A program made the translations under genes and the position numbers. Below, piece after piece: positions 41,338 to 50,512 of a DNA stretch of 51,698 bases (position 1 is the stretch's first letter; each line of letters starts with the position of its first letter). A model generated the notes under the pieces. It was not told the DNA's origin. It saw only the letters and a program-made list of their open reading frames with translations, and did not search any database. The DNA is from a bacterium (GTDB taxonomy: Bacteria; Acidobacteriota; Thermoanaerobaculia; Multivoradales; J023): positions 1 through 51,698 of the forward strand of contig JAAELT010000407.1 in the NCBI GenBank assembly GCA_024226315.1. The letters run 5' to 3'.

Positions 41338-42819
41338 CTAGTTACCCCGGCACGTCTTCCTGTTTCGGCGACCGCGGCAGCGGTTGGAGCAACAGTCGCT
41401 GTTGACGGTACAGCTTTCTCCAGCAGAGAGGCAGCTCGGGCCGGAGCCCGGATCGAGCCACTCCGCGATGGAGGGGAAAGTCACGGCGAAGGCTCCGTCG
41501 ACCGTGCGGTCGTCGCCGTCGCAGCTGGTCGCGGGCGTGGCGCCACAGGCACCGTAGAGCTGCCCGACCACCTGGCCGCTGCCGTTGACCACCGGTGAGC
41601 CGGAGCTACCGCCCTCGGTGTCGCCGAGGGTCGCGTCGCTGTAGATGAAGTTGCCCCGGGGGAGCCCGCCACAGGTGCCGGCCGAGGTGTTGACGTCCTG
41701 CTCGCTGTAGGCTTGCGGCGATCCCGACGGATGGCTGACCCGGTACAGGTTGGTGCCCGAGGAGTTGGCCACGGCGGCGGTGGTCCAACCGAGGAAGGTG
41801 CTGCCGGAAGGCGCTGCCTGGTCGAGTTGGACGAGGGTGAAGTCCGTGGTAGAGCTGGTGGCCAGCAGGTCGGCACCGACGGTTCTCGGAACCGAGCCGG
41901 GGGGAAAGTACTGGCTGCCACAGCTGGCGCCGCAGCCGACCGTCCACTGGAAGTAAGCCTCCAGGCTGTCAGCGGCGGACTCGTTGCTGAAGCAGTGGTT
42001 GGCGGTCAACAGATACGGTGTGCCGGTGCTGCCGGTGTCGTTGAGCAGACCGCCGGTACACAGGTAGGTACCCCCGGGGAGGTCGTACAGGAGATACGCG
42101 ACGCCGTCCTGGAGCGGTTGCACCGAGCCCGGAATCGACTCGCACTCGGCGTTGGTGATGCAGCTGTCGTTCCACGAGCAAAAAGACTTGTTGATGCTGA
42201 AACCGAAGGAGTAGTTGTCGCCCAGGTGGGAGATCTCGCTGACCCGGAACAGATCGCGACCCTGGAGGGAGAAAGTGGCACTCAACGGCAAGTGGACCTG
42301 CAAGACGATCTCGTCGCCTTTCACCGTATTCGTCCACAGGTTGCCGCCCTTACCTGCGCTGTAGGGGCCGAAGGCCTGCTCGTAGCGGTCGAAGACGTAG
42401 ATCTCGGTGCCTCTGGGCAGATCGACGTCCTCGAGATGCAGACGCACACCGGTCGCTCCCGGGGAGCGGAAGGTGCCACTCCAGACCATGTTGCCATCGG
42501 CGTACAGCACCGAACCGAGCGTCTGGCTCTTGAGCGCGGGATTGAAGGCAAAGCCGACGTCACCCTTGACGCCCACCCACAGCGGGCCACCGGTCGGCTC
42601 GTGCGAGCTCAGAGCGGCCAGTTTCGAGGTCGGTATCTGGATCTCCATGGCCGCGGCCTCAGATGTCTCGAAGGAGCTCAGCCGTGAGTAGAGCTCCGCG
42701 GTGGCGGCGATGCGGACGTCGGGGTCCACCTCGACCGCCGACTTGCGAGGCAGGACTTCTTGGGCGAACGCGGGCACGGTCAACGACGCGACCAACAAAA
42801 CGATGGCGAGCTTCTTCAT
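41338..42819 (-). CDS. Secreted trypsin-like serine protease with a cystine-knot-like tail
   Basis: 493 residues from the ATG at 42819 (GGAGA upstream). A signal peptide ends near AFAQ. The N-terminal ~200 residues form a beta-rich pre-domain. The catalytic domain (about 200-455) has His275 in LLTANHCF, Asp326 in STTDFTLVQL and Ser406 in GGSSGSPVV. These fit lysyl endopeptidase-like S1 enzymes, with several Cys pairs (SFCSWNDSC, GCGASCGS). The last 32 residues carry six Cys spaced C-x6-C-x5-CC-x3-C-x8-C (463, 470, 476, 477, 481, 490), the pattern of inhibitor-cystine-knot peptides, in a basic context (RGRRNRK). It is probably exported and matured in the periplasm or outside. Confidence 0.9.
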   Translation of the reverse strand: MKKLAIVLLVASLTVPAFAQEVLPRKSAVEVDPDVRIAATAELYSRLSSFETSEAAAMEIQIPTSKLAALSSHEPTGGPLWVGVKGDVGFAFNPALKSQTLGSVLYADGNMVWSGTFRSPGATGVRLHLEDVDLPRGTEIYVFDRYEQAFGPYSAGKGGNLWTNTVKGDEIVLQVHLPLSATFSLQGRDLFRVSEISHLGDNYSFGFSINKSFCSWNDSCITNAECESIPGSVQPLQDGVAYLLYDLPGGTYLCTGGLLNDTGSTGTPYLLTANHCFSNESAADSLEAYFQWTVGCGASCGSQYFPPGSVPRTVGADLLATSSTTDFTLVQLDQAAPSGSTFLGWTTAAVANSSGTNLYRVSHPSGSPQAYSEQDVNTSAGTCGGLPRGNFIYSDATLGDTEGGSSGSPVVNGSGQVVGQLYGACGATPATSCDGDDRTVDGAFAVTFPSIAEWLDPGSGPSCLSAGESCTVNSDCCSNRCRGRRNRKTCRGN

Positions 42820-43001
42820 CCAGGTCTCCTCATTCGGGTTTTTCTGCCGGCTGTTGTCGGGGTCCCTCCGGAATCCCGACAAAGACTGTTTCGTATGCCT
42901 CTAAGAGGGTTTGGATGAGAGGTAGAAAATACGGCTCCGGAGAAAATGACCAAACTTTCCGCCCCGGGAGCTCTCAGGGTGGCCCGTTCCCGCCGGCCGC
43001 G

Positions 43002-45008
43002 TCAGCCGCCCAGCAACTCCAGGAGCCCGGCCTCGTCGGTGATCTCAACGCCCAGATCCTCGGCCTTCTTCAGCTTGCTGCCCGCCTTCTCGCCCGCCAC
43101 CACCAGATCCGTCTTGCGCGACACCGAGCCCGAGACCCGCGCGCCAAGCGCTTCGAGGCGCTTCTTCGCCGCGCCCCGCGTCATGCCGGTGAGAGTGCCC
43201 GTGAGCACGACGGTCTTGCCGGCGACCGGGTTGTCCGTGTCCGTGGACTCGGCGCGCGGCTGGGTCAGGTTCACGCCATCCTCGCGCAGGGTCTCGAAAC
43301 GCTCCTGGTTGTGCGGATCGGAAAAGAACCGCACGACGCTCTCCGCCACCTTCGGCCCCACCTCGGGGACCGCTTCCAGCTCTTCGTTGCTCGCCGCCAC
43401 CAGCGCGTCGAGATCGCCGAAGTGCTCGGCAAGGGTGCGGCCGACGCGCTCGCCGACGAAACGGATGCCGACGGCGTGGAGCAGGTGCGCCAGGGTGCGC
43501 CCCTTGGACTTCTCGATTTGCGCCAGCAGGCTGAGCGCGGACTTCTCGCCCCAGCCGTCGAGCCCGGCAAGGTCGTCTTTCTTCAGGCTGTAGAGCGAGG
43601 TGTAGTCGGTGATCAGCTCTTTGGCCAGCAGCTGGTCGATCAGCTTGTCGCCCAGGCCCTCGATGTCCATGGCGTTGCGGCCCACGTAGTGACTCACCGA
43701 CTCGCGCACGATCGCCGGGCAGGCGGCGTTGACGCAGCGCCAGGCGACCTCGCCCTCGTAGCGCACCACCGGCTCGCCGCAAACGGGGCACTGGGTCGGA
43801 ATCTCGTAGGGTACGGAATCGCCCGGCCGCAGCTCAGTCAATACCGACACCACCTTGGGGATGATGTCGCCGCCCTTCTCCACCAGCACCGTGTCGCCTT
43901 CGCGGATGTCCTTGCGCGCCAGGTCCTCGTAGTTGTGCAACGTCGCCCGCGACACCGTGGTGCCGCCGACGAACACCGGCTCGAGCTCGGCCACCGGCGT
44001 CAGCACGCCTGTGCGCCCCACCTGCACACTGATCGCCTTGACCACCGTGCGCGCCTGCTCGGCGGCGAATTTGTAGGCCACCGCCCAGCGCGGCGCCTTG
44101 GAGGTGCGGCCGAAGCGCTCCTGGAGGTCGAGCTGGTCGACCTTGATCACCACGCCGTCGGTGTCGAAGGGCATCTCGTGACGGGGCTCGCGCCAGCGCT
44201 CGATGTAGGCCTCCACCTCCGCGACGTCCGCGCAGCATTGCCACTCGGATCTGACCGGCAGGCCGTAGCCGGCGAGCATCTCGAGCGACTCGGAGTGGCT
44301 GGGAGCGATCTCGGTGGCGCTCTGATACACCGCCACCTCCAGCCGCCGCCGCGCCACCTCGCGGCTGTCGAGCAGCCGCACGGTGCCCGCGGTGGTGTTG
44401 CGCGGGTTGACGTAGAGCGGCGCGCCGGCCTTCTCGCGCAGACGGTTGAGGGCGTCGAACACCGGGCGCGGCATGTAGATCTCGCCGCGCAGCATCAGCC
44501 GGGCGGGCGGATCGCCCTCGAGCCGGAGCGGCAGGTTTCGAATCGTGCGCACGTTGGCGGTCACGTCGTCGCCCACCGTGCCGTTGCCGCGGGTGACGCC
44601 CTGCCTCAGCACGCCGCCCTCGTAGAGCAGCGAGATCGAGACGCCGTCGAGCTTGAGCTCGGTGACGTAGGCGCGCGGCACGCCTTGCGGCTCGCCGGCC
44701 GCCAGCCGGTCGAGCCGGCCGACCCAGTCCTCTACCTCCTCGAGGCTGTAGGTGTTGTCGAGCGACAGCATCGGCGGATCGTGGGCCACCTGCTCGAAGC
44801 CCTCGACCGGCGCGCCGCCCACCCGCTGGGTCGGGCTGTCGGGAGTCGCCAACTCGGGATGCTCGCGCTCGAGGTCGATCAGCTCGCGCATGAGAGCGTC
44901 GAACTCGCGGTCCGAGATCTCCGGTTTGCCGTGGCTGTAGTACAGCTCGCTGTGCCGCTCGATGTCTTCTCGCAATTCGGCGGCCCGCTTTTCCTCCGCG
45001 CGGCTCAT
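43002..45008 (-). CDS. ligA: NAD+-dependent DNA ligase
   Basis: 668 residues, full length for LigA. The Ia/adenylation domain starts SRAEEKRAAELREDIERHSELYY. The nucleophile Lys119 lies in ELKLDGVS (KxDG). Later: RGEIYMP, NPRNTTAGTVR, DGVVIKVD, VGRTGVLTPVAELEPV (OB fold), a four-Cys zinc finger (CPVCGEP ... CVNAACPA), helix-hairpin-helix repeats (EGLGDKLIDQLLAK, LHAVGIRFVGERVG) and a C-terminal BRCT domain (GKTVVLTGTLTGMTRGAAK). It seals nicks in replication and repair. Coupled to the small upstream membrane-protein gene by an ATGA overlap. Confidence 0.97.
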   Translation of the reverse strand: MSRAEEKRAAELREDIERHSELYYSHGKPEISDREFDALMRELIDLEREHPELATPDSPTQRVGGAPVEGFEQVAHDPPMLSLDNTYSLEEVEDWVGRLDRLAAGEPQGVPRAYVTELKLDGVSISLLYEGGVLRQGVTRGNGTVGDDVTANVRTIRNLPLRLEGDPPARLMLRGEIYMPRPVFDALNRLREKAGAPLYVNPRNTTAGTVRLLDSREVARRRLEVAVYQSATEIAPSHSESLEMLAGYGLPVRSEWQCCADVAEVEAYIERWREPRHEMPFDTDGVVIKVDQLDLQERFGRTSKAPRWAVAYKFAAEQARTVVKAISVQVGRTGVLTPVAELEPVFVGGTTVSRATLHNYEDLARKDIREGDTVLVEKGGDIIPKVVSVLTELRPGDSVPYEIPTQCPVCGEPVVRYEGEVAWRCVNAACPAIVRESVSHYVGRNAMDIEGLGDKLIDQLLAKELITDYTSLYSLKKDDLAGLDGWGEKSALSLLAQIEKSKGRTLAHLLHAVGIRFVGERVGRTLAEHFGDLDALVAASNEELEAVPEVGPKVAESVVRFFSDPHNQERFETLREDGVNLTQPRAESTDTDNPVAGKTVVLTGTLTGMTRGAAKKRLEALGARVSGSVSRKTDLVVAGEKAGSKLKKAEDLGVEITDEAGLLELLGG

Positions 45009-45388
45009 GTCGCCGGCTCCTCGGTGGTCTGCTCCCACGTCACCTCCAGGTGTGCCCGCGACGTCGCCAGCGTCCCGGTCTCGCTCGAGAACTCGCGCAA
45101 CCGGATCCGCACCGAACAGATCTCGTCACTGATCTGGTCGAGCTTCAACTTCACCCGGCGCTCGACGTCGGAGCAGCGTACGATCACCTCCGCCCGCTGC
45201 CCCTGCCGGCGGTCGAACTCCACTCCCGCCCGTCCACCACCGATCAGCTTGCGCTGCCCCAATTGCACCACCACCTGCTGCGGACTGGTCACGCCGCCGC
45301 CCGCGCCGATCTTCCACTGCAGCGCCAACAGGGCGATCAGCCCGGCGAGCAGGATGAAGATGGTGACGACGAGAAGACGGAGGTTCAT
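45005..45388 (-). CDS. Small membrane-anchored protein upstream of ligA
   Basis: 127 residues. One N-terminal membrane helix (LLVVTIFILLAGLIALLAL, about 5-23). The rest is a beta-strand-rich domain (QQVVVQLGQRKLIGGG, RAEVIVRCSDVERRVKLKL, AHLEVTWEQ), probably periplasmic. I do not recognise a family. It starts 46 bp from the divergent recD2-like gene and shares an ATGA joint with ligA, so it is probably cotranscribed with it; a link to DNA repair is not implied by its sequence. Confidence 0.75.
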   Translation of the reverse strand: MNLRLLVVTIFILLAGLIALLALQWKIGAGGGVTSPQQVVVQLGQRKLIGGGRAGVEFDRRQGQRAEVIVRCSDVERRVKLKLDQISDEICSVRIRLREFSSETGTLATSRAHLEVTWEQTTEEPAT

Positions 45389-45433
45389 GGCGAGGCCGGA
45401 ATCCTAGCATCCGTCCCGCTACAATCGCCCATC

Positions 45434-47608
45434 GTGCAACCCGAAACCACCATCGAGGGCGCCGTCGAACGGATCGTCTACGCCAACGAGGAGAACGCCT
45501 GGAGCGTGGTGCGCCTGATCGTGCGCGGCAAGGGCGAGGTGACGGCGGTGGGGAACCTGCTGGGGATCCAGCCGGGGGAGAGTCTCAGGCTTACCGGACG
45601 ATGGGTGAAGGACCGTAAGTACGGCAAGCAGTTCCGGGTCGAGTCGTATCTGACGGTACAGCCGTCGACGTTCATCGGCATCGAGAAATACCTGGCGTCG
45701 GGGCTGGTGCACGGCATCGGCAAGGAGCTGGCGCGGCGGCTGGTACAGCACTTCGGGCTCGACACGCTGGAGGTGATCGACAAGGCGCCGGGGCGACTTG
45801 CGGAGGTGGAGGGCTTCGGGCCGGTGCGCGTGGCGCGGATCACCACGGCGTGGAAGGAGCAGCGCGAGATCCGCGACGTGATGGTGTTCCTCCAGGGGCA
45901 TGGGGTTTCGACCACCTACGCGATCAAGATCTACAAGCTCTACGGCGGCGAGGCGGCGGCTCTGGTGCGCGAGAACCCCTACCGGTTGGCGCGCGAGGTT
46001 CGCGGCATCGGCTTCAAGTCGGCCGACCGCATCGCCAGTCACCTGGGCATCGAGGCGCAGTCACCGCAACGCGCCGCGGCGGGCATCGTCCACACCCTGC
46101 GACAGGCCGCGGATCGGGGGCACGTCTACGTGCCGCGCCGGGTGCTCGTCAAAGGCACCGCGGAGTTGCTGGAAGTCGACGCGGAAGTGGTCGAGCCGGC
46201 GCTCGCGGAGCTGATCAGCGAAGGCGACCTGGCCGCGGTCGAGCCGCCCGACGCGGCGCCGGACCGGCATGATGACGAGGCCATCTTCCTCAAGCCGCTG
46301 GAGGTCGCCGAGCGCGGCGTCGCCGAGCTGCTGCGAGCGCTCACCGCTCAAGGCACCCTGCCGCTCGAGATCGACGTCGAGCGCGCCCTGCGCTGGTTCG
46401 AGGAACGGGTCGAGATCGAGCTCGCCGGCCAGCAACGGCGGGCGCTCGAGAAAGCGATCACCAGCAAGGTGATGGTTCTGACCGGTGGGCCGGGCACCGG
46501 CAAGACCACCCTGGTCAAAGGCATCGTCCGCATCCTGAGCCTCAAGGGTCTGCGCATCCAGCTCGCCGCACCCACCGGCCGCGCCGCCAAGCGCCTCGCC
46601 GAGGCCACCGGCGCCGAGGCCAAGACGGTGCACCGGCTGCTCGAGTACAACCCCCGCGAGCACGCCTTCAGCCGCGGCCCCGACCATCCCCTGTCGGCCG
46701 ACCTGCTGATCGTCGACGAGGCTTCGATGCTCGACGTCACCCTGGCCTACAACCTGCTCAAGGCGGTACCGCCGAAGGCCCGGCTGATCCTGGTCGGCGA
46801 CGTCGACCAGCTGCCGTCGATCGGTCCGGGGCGGGTGCTGGCCGACGTCATCGATTCGCGCGCCGTGACGGTGGTGCGGTTGACCGAGATCTTCCGCCAG
46901 GCACTCGACAGCCTGATCATCACCAACGCCCACAGGGTGCGGGTGGGCGAGATGCCGATCCTGCGCCCGGCCGACGACAAGGGCGACTTCTTCTTCTTCG
47001 AGCGCGCCGAGCCCGAGGCGATCCTGAGCACGGTCAAGAAGCTGGTCGAGAAACGCATCCCGCGCAGCTTCGGCTTCGATCCGCTCGACAACATCCAGGT
47101 GCTGACGCCGATGCAGCGCGGGCTGCTCGGGGCGGCCAACCTCAACGCCGAGCTCCAGGCGCTGCTCAACCCCGAGGGCGACGCGGTGACCCGCGGCGGC
47201 CGGCTGCTGCGCGCCGGCGACCGAGTGATGCAGGTGCGCAACAACTACGATCTGGAGGTTTTCAATGGTGACGTCGGCCGGATCGCGGCGATCGACTTCG
47301 AGGAGGACAAAGCGCGCGTCGACTTCGACAGCCGCCGGGTGGATTACGATTTCCTGGAGCTCGACGAGCTGATCCTGGCCTACGCCTGCTCGATCCACAA
47401 GAGCCAGGGCAGCGAATACCCGTGCGTGATCATCCCGCTGCACACCCAGCACTTCAAGCTGCTGCAACGCAACCTGATCTACACCGCGCTGACCCGCGGC
47501 CGGCGCCTGGTGCTCATCGTCGGCAGCCGGAAGGCGCTCGAGATCGCCGTCGAGTCCCAAAGCTCGGGGCGCCGGGCGACACTCCTGGCGCAGCGGTTGC
47601 GGGTCTGA
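45434..47608 (+). CDS. recD2: RecD2-type ATP-dependent DNA helicase
   Basis: 724 residues from the GTG at 45434; the frame is open upstream but antisense to the membrane-protein gene. The N-terminal region typical of RecD2 (TTIEGAVERIVYANEENAWSV, GLVHGIGKELARRLVQHFG, IRDVMVFLQGHGVSTTYA) contains helix-hairpin-helix elements. The SF1 helicase core follows: Walker A GGPGTGKTTL (about 351-360), LAAPTGRAAKRLAE, VDEASMLD (Walker B), VGDVDQLPSIGPG, LTPMQRG and CSIHKSQGSEYP (motif V). No RecB or RecC partner is near, as expected for RecD2. It acts in DNA repair or fork processing. Confidence 0.95.
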   Translation: MQPETTIEGAVERIVYANEENAWSVVRLIVRGKGEVTAVGNLLGIQPGESLRLTGRWVKDRKYGKQFRVESYLTVQPSTFIGIEKYLASGLVHGIGKELARRLVQHFGLDTLEVIDKAPGRLAEVEGFGPVRVARITTAWKEQREIRDVMVFLQGHGVSTTYAIKIYKLYGGEAAALVRENPYRLAREVRGIGFKSADRIASHLGIEAQSPQRAAAGIVHTLRQAADRGHVYVPRRVLVKGTAELLEVDAEVVEPALAELISEGDLAAVEPPDAAPDRHDDEAIFLKPLEVAERGVAELLRALTAQGTLPLEIDVERALRWFEERVEIELAGQQRRALEKAITSKVMVLTGGPGTGKTTLVKGIVRILSLKGLRIQLAAPTGRAAKRLAEATGAEAKTVHRLLEYNPREHAFSRGPDHPLSADLLIVDEASMLDVTLAYNLLKAVPPKARLILVGDVDQLPSIGPGRVLADVIDSRAVTVVRLTEIFRQALDSLIITNAHRVRVGEMPILRPADDKGDFFFFERAEPEAILSTVKKLVEKRIPRSFGFDPLDNIQVLTPMQRGLLGAANLNAELQALLNPEGDAVTRGGRLLRAGDRVMQVRNNYDLEVFNGDVGRIAAIDFEEDKARVDFDSRRVDYDFLELDELILAYACSIHKSQGSEYPCVIIPLHTQHFKLLQRNLIYTALTRGRRLVLIVGSRKALEIAVESQSSGRRATLLAQRLRV

Positions 47609-47611
47609 AGG

Positions 47612-48727
47612 CTAGGGGGTCTCGAGCAGCTCGCGGACGCGATCCTCGAGCTCCACGAGCTCCCACCGGGCGGAGTCGAGCACACCGCTCTGCCGGTTCA
47701 TCAGCAGGTAGAAGACCATCCTCCGCTCGCGGCCCAGCGGCCGCCAGATCTCGAGCAGCGCTTCGAGGGTGAACATCAGCTCCTCCACCTGCTCGCCGTC
47801 GTCGATCTCCAGCCGGCGGCGCACGGCGGCCACCGTGGCGAGCGCCCGCTCGGCGAAGTCGGGCCAGTACTGGAAACAGCGGTAGCCCACCACCTCGGCC
47901 TGCTGCACGTCGACCAAAGCCACGCCGATGGCGCCGGCGATCTTGAGCGACGGGCGCTCCAGCAGCTCCGCGAGCTCGAGCAGCAGCTCGCGCCCGAGGG
48001 CGCCCTCGTCGAGCGCCACGGGCACGGTGGCCACCTCCGACTCGACCACCGGTTCCGCCGCCCGGCTCTCGTCCAGATCGCGGGCGGCTTCCAGGATCAC
48101 CCCGTGCAGCGGCCGGTTGATCAACCGCTCGACACGCTGCGGCACGCTGACGTCGATCTCGCAGTCGTCCCAGGTCAGGATCTCGGACACCGCCGATTCG
48201 CCCTGCAGACGCCCCGAGTCGGCGTTGATCAGCTCACCCTCTCTGACGTGCAGCCGGCCCGTGCGGCCGTCGGATTCGACCGTGAGCAGGCACGATTTCT
48301 TCTCGAAGTTGAGCAGCTGCAAAAACCCGAGCAGCGAGACTCCCGTCAGGTGCCCCTTGGAGGTGCGGGCCAGAGTCTGGGTGACGGTGTCGGCCAGGGT
48401 CGGGAAGTCGAAGGGTTTCTCGAGATAGTGCAGCGCCCCGTGACGCCCGATCTCGCCGCCCATCTCGGGCACCTCGTAGCCGCTCATGACGATGATCGGC
48501 ACCGACGAGAAGTTGCGCACCATGTGGGCGAGCAGCTCGAAGCCGTCCATGATCGGCATGTAGAGATCGGTGAGCAGCAGGTCCACCGGCCGCTGTTCCA
48601 GGACCTCCACCGCCTCCTGGCCGTTCTTGGCCGTCAGCAGCTCCAGGTCCTCGGCGTAGTGGCCGAGGAAACGGACGATGGTGGTCAGGATCACCTGGTC
48701 GTCGTCGACGACGAGGACGGTCTTCAT
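47612..48727 (-). CDS. Response regulator with DUF4388 and roadblock-like domain
   Basis: 371 residues from the ATG at 48727. The receiver domain (1-125) has VVDDDQ, the phospho-acceptor Asp54 in LLLTDLYMP, MSGY and Lys104 in LEKPF. A DUF4388 (PATAN-like) domain follows at about 128-225 (GVSLLGFLQLLNFEKKSCLL, GRTGRLHVREGELINADSG). The C-terminal part (about 245-371) resembles a roadblock/LC7 fold (IAGAIGVALVDVQQAEVVGY). There is no DNA-binding domain, so output is probably through protein contacts, as in social-motility and polarity regulators. No kinase is adjacent. Upstream (48728-49003) is a 276-bp divergent intergenic region. Confidence 0.88.
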   Translation of the reverse strand: MKTVLVVDDDQVILTTIVRFLGHYAEDLELLTAKNGQEAVEVLEQRPVDLLLTDLYMPIMDGFELLAHMVRNFSSVPIIVMSGYEVPEMGGEIGRHGALHYLEKPFDFPTLADTVTQTLARTSKGHLTGVSLLGFLQLLNFEKKSCLLTVESDGRTGRLHVREGELINADSGRLQGESAVSEILTWDDCEIDVSVPQRVERLINRPLHGVILEAARDLDESRAAEPVVESEVATVPVALDEGALGRELLLELAELLERPSLKIAGAIGVALVDVQQAEVVGYRCFQYWPDFAERALATVAAVRRRLEIDDGEQVEELMFTLEALLEIWRPLGRERRMVFYLLMNRQSGVLDSARWELVELEDRVRELLETP

Positions 48728-49003
48728 CGGGGTCTCTCTCGAAATACCTGCTCGGAACACGTCGGCCGATGAGCGGATCATATCCGACCGGCGACGGCGA
48801 GCAGACTGGGGGCGAGTGACACTTTTTGTCGAGTCGGAGCCCCGCACCGCGTCACCGAAGGGCTCGAAACGCCTGTTTTCCGGGCAGGGCCGCCGGGCCG
48901 GACGCTGGCACTGGATTTGCTTATCCGGATATGTCTTGAATATCGTCCCGCTTCGGCCGGCGGCCGCGTCGGTTCCTTCGCAGACGTTCACCAGGAGATC
49001 CTC

Positions 49004-50416
49004 ATGATCCGCAGATTCGACACCGGCCGACGATCCCACGCTCTCGTCTTCGTCTCGGTCCTCTTGCTCGCCGCGCCAGCCGTGGCCGCGGACACCTCGG
49101 TGGCTCCTGGCGAGATCTTCGCCACGGACGACCACGGCCCGTGGGCCGAGGCGTTCTGGATGCCGGCCGCGGCCCGCTCGACGCTGGCGGCGGCCGCCGT
49201 GGACGAAACCGTCCGGCTCGACGCCTTCCCGATCGCCCCGGGCGAGCGTAACAGCCTGGTGCTCACACGCTACGAGGTCTACGCGCCGGGGGCGCGGCTG
49301 ACGGTGGTCGAAGGCGGCGACGAGCGCGAGGCACCGCGGTCCGCGCGCCTGCACTTCCTGGGCGCCGTGGCCGGCGATCCGGCGACCCGCGTCGGCCTGT
49401 CGCTCGACCCGGAGACCGGCCACCTGCGGGGTGTGATCGACGGCCCGTGGGGCGAGTTGCGCATCGTCGAGCCGACAGCGGGCGATTCCCGCCACCGGGT
49501 CGAGCGGGTCGAAGCGGCGAGGGCGATCGCGGGCGTCGAGCTCGACACCACGTGCACGGGCGACGAGATGCCGATGCCGGAAACCATCGTCGATCACCTG
49601 GCCGCGGCCCCGGGCGCCACCACCACCGCGAAGGGCGCCACCGAGCCGACCCATTCGGCGGTCATCGCCGTCGACACCGACGCCGAGTTGCTCGACAAGA
49701 AGTTCGGCAACAACACCACTACCGCCGCCGACTGGATCGCCGATCTGTTCACCGAGATGAACGTCTTCTACGAGCGCGACGTGGAGCTGCGGCTGCTGCA
49801 AGGCGACACCACCCTGCGCACCGGCACCTTTCCCTACGACCAGGACCCCTACGACGAAGCCGGCGGGGTCGCCAGCTTCGCTCAGCTGAACGAGTTCGGC
49901 GCCTACTGGTCGGTCAACATGAGCGCCGTCGAGCGCGTGCTCGCCATGCTGTTGTCGGGCAAGTCGGCGTCGAGCAACCAGGCATCGGGCATCGCCTGGA
50001 TCGACGGCTACTGCGAGGTGCAGAATTCCGGCGGCGGCTACAGCATCAACCAGGTGTTCATCTCCTCGTTCTCCTCCGCCAACATCGTCGGCCACGAGCT
50101 CGGCCACAACTTCGGCTCGCCCCACACCCATTGCTACTCGCCGCCCGTCGACCAGTGCTACAACGCCGAGGGCGGCTGCTACACCGGCACGCCGAGCTGC
50201 CCCGGCGGCCCGGGCACGGTGATGAGCTACTGCAACTTCGGCGCCCCCAACGGCGCCGGCTGCGGCCAGAACTCGGCCGATTTCCACCCCACGGTGGTGG
50301 CGCTGTTCGACGGCTTCATCGCCAGCCATACCCCCGGCTGCATCGAAGAGATCAGCAACGCGGAGATCTTCACCGACGGCTTCGAGTCCGGCGACACCGA
50401 CGGCTGGTCGGGCTGA
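49004..50416 (+). CDS. Secreted zincin metalloprotease with a DGFESGDT C-terminal tail
   Basis: 470 residues, GGAGA 7 nt before the ATG. A signal peptide ends near AVAA. A propeptide-like N-terminal half is followed by an M12-like domain with the extended zinc motif HELGHNFGSPHTH (HExxHxxGxxH, about 363-375) and the Met-turn GTVMSYCN. Cys-rich loops lie between them (HCYSPPVDQC, GGCYTGTPSC). The last residues IFTDGFESGDTDGWS resemble a short C-terminal tail shared by many secreted proteins in this kind of genome, possibly a sorting signal (inference). It is probably an extracellular or surface peptidase. Confidence 0.9.
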   Translation: MIRRFDTGRRSHALVFVSVLLLAAPAVAADTSVAPGEIFATDDHGPWAEAFWMPAAARSTLAAAAVDETVRLDAFPIAPGERNSLVLTRYEVYAPGARLTVVEGGDEREAPRSARLHFLGAVAGDPATRVGLSLDPETGHLRGVIDGPWGELRIVEPTAGDSRHRVERVEAARAIAGVELDTTCTGDEMPMPETIVDHLAAAPGATTTAKGATEPTHSAVIAVDTDAELLDKKFGNNTTTAADWIADLFTEMNVFYERDVELRLLQGDTTLRTGTFPYDQDPYDEAGGVASFAQLNEFGAYWSVNMSAVERVLAMLLSGKSASSNQASGIAWIDGYCEVQNSGGGYSINQVFISSFSSANIVGHELGHNFGSPHTHCYSPPVDQCYNAEGGCYTGTPSCPGGPGTVMSYCNFGAPNGAGCGQNSADFHPTVVALFDGFIASHTPGCIEEISNAEIFTDGFESGDTDGWSG

Positions 50417-50443
50417 GCAAAGCTCTTCTCTGCTTTCGGTAAC

Positions 50444-50484
50444 CCTACACTTCGGGTCGGACAAACCGCATCCGAAGATGTAGG
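50444..50484 (+). promoter_or_regulatory. Inverted repeat between the protease gene and sdhC
   Basis: CCTACACTTCGG (50444-50455) pairs with CCGAAGATGTAGG (50472-50484) with one bulged A and a 16-nt loop. It lies 28 bp after the protease stop and 28 bp before the sdhC start. It could be the protease terminator (no T-run is visible) or a leader structure of the sdh operon. Confidence 0.5.
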
Positions 50485-50512
50485 ATACGCCGAACCAAGA
50501 GAAGGGTGGAGT

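Noticed and set aside
48826..48840. Isolated TTTTTGTCGAGT similar to the 33.5-kb repeat core
   Set aside because: About 12 bp in common without the CTCGTGAAGA half; likely chance.
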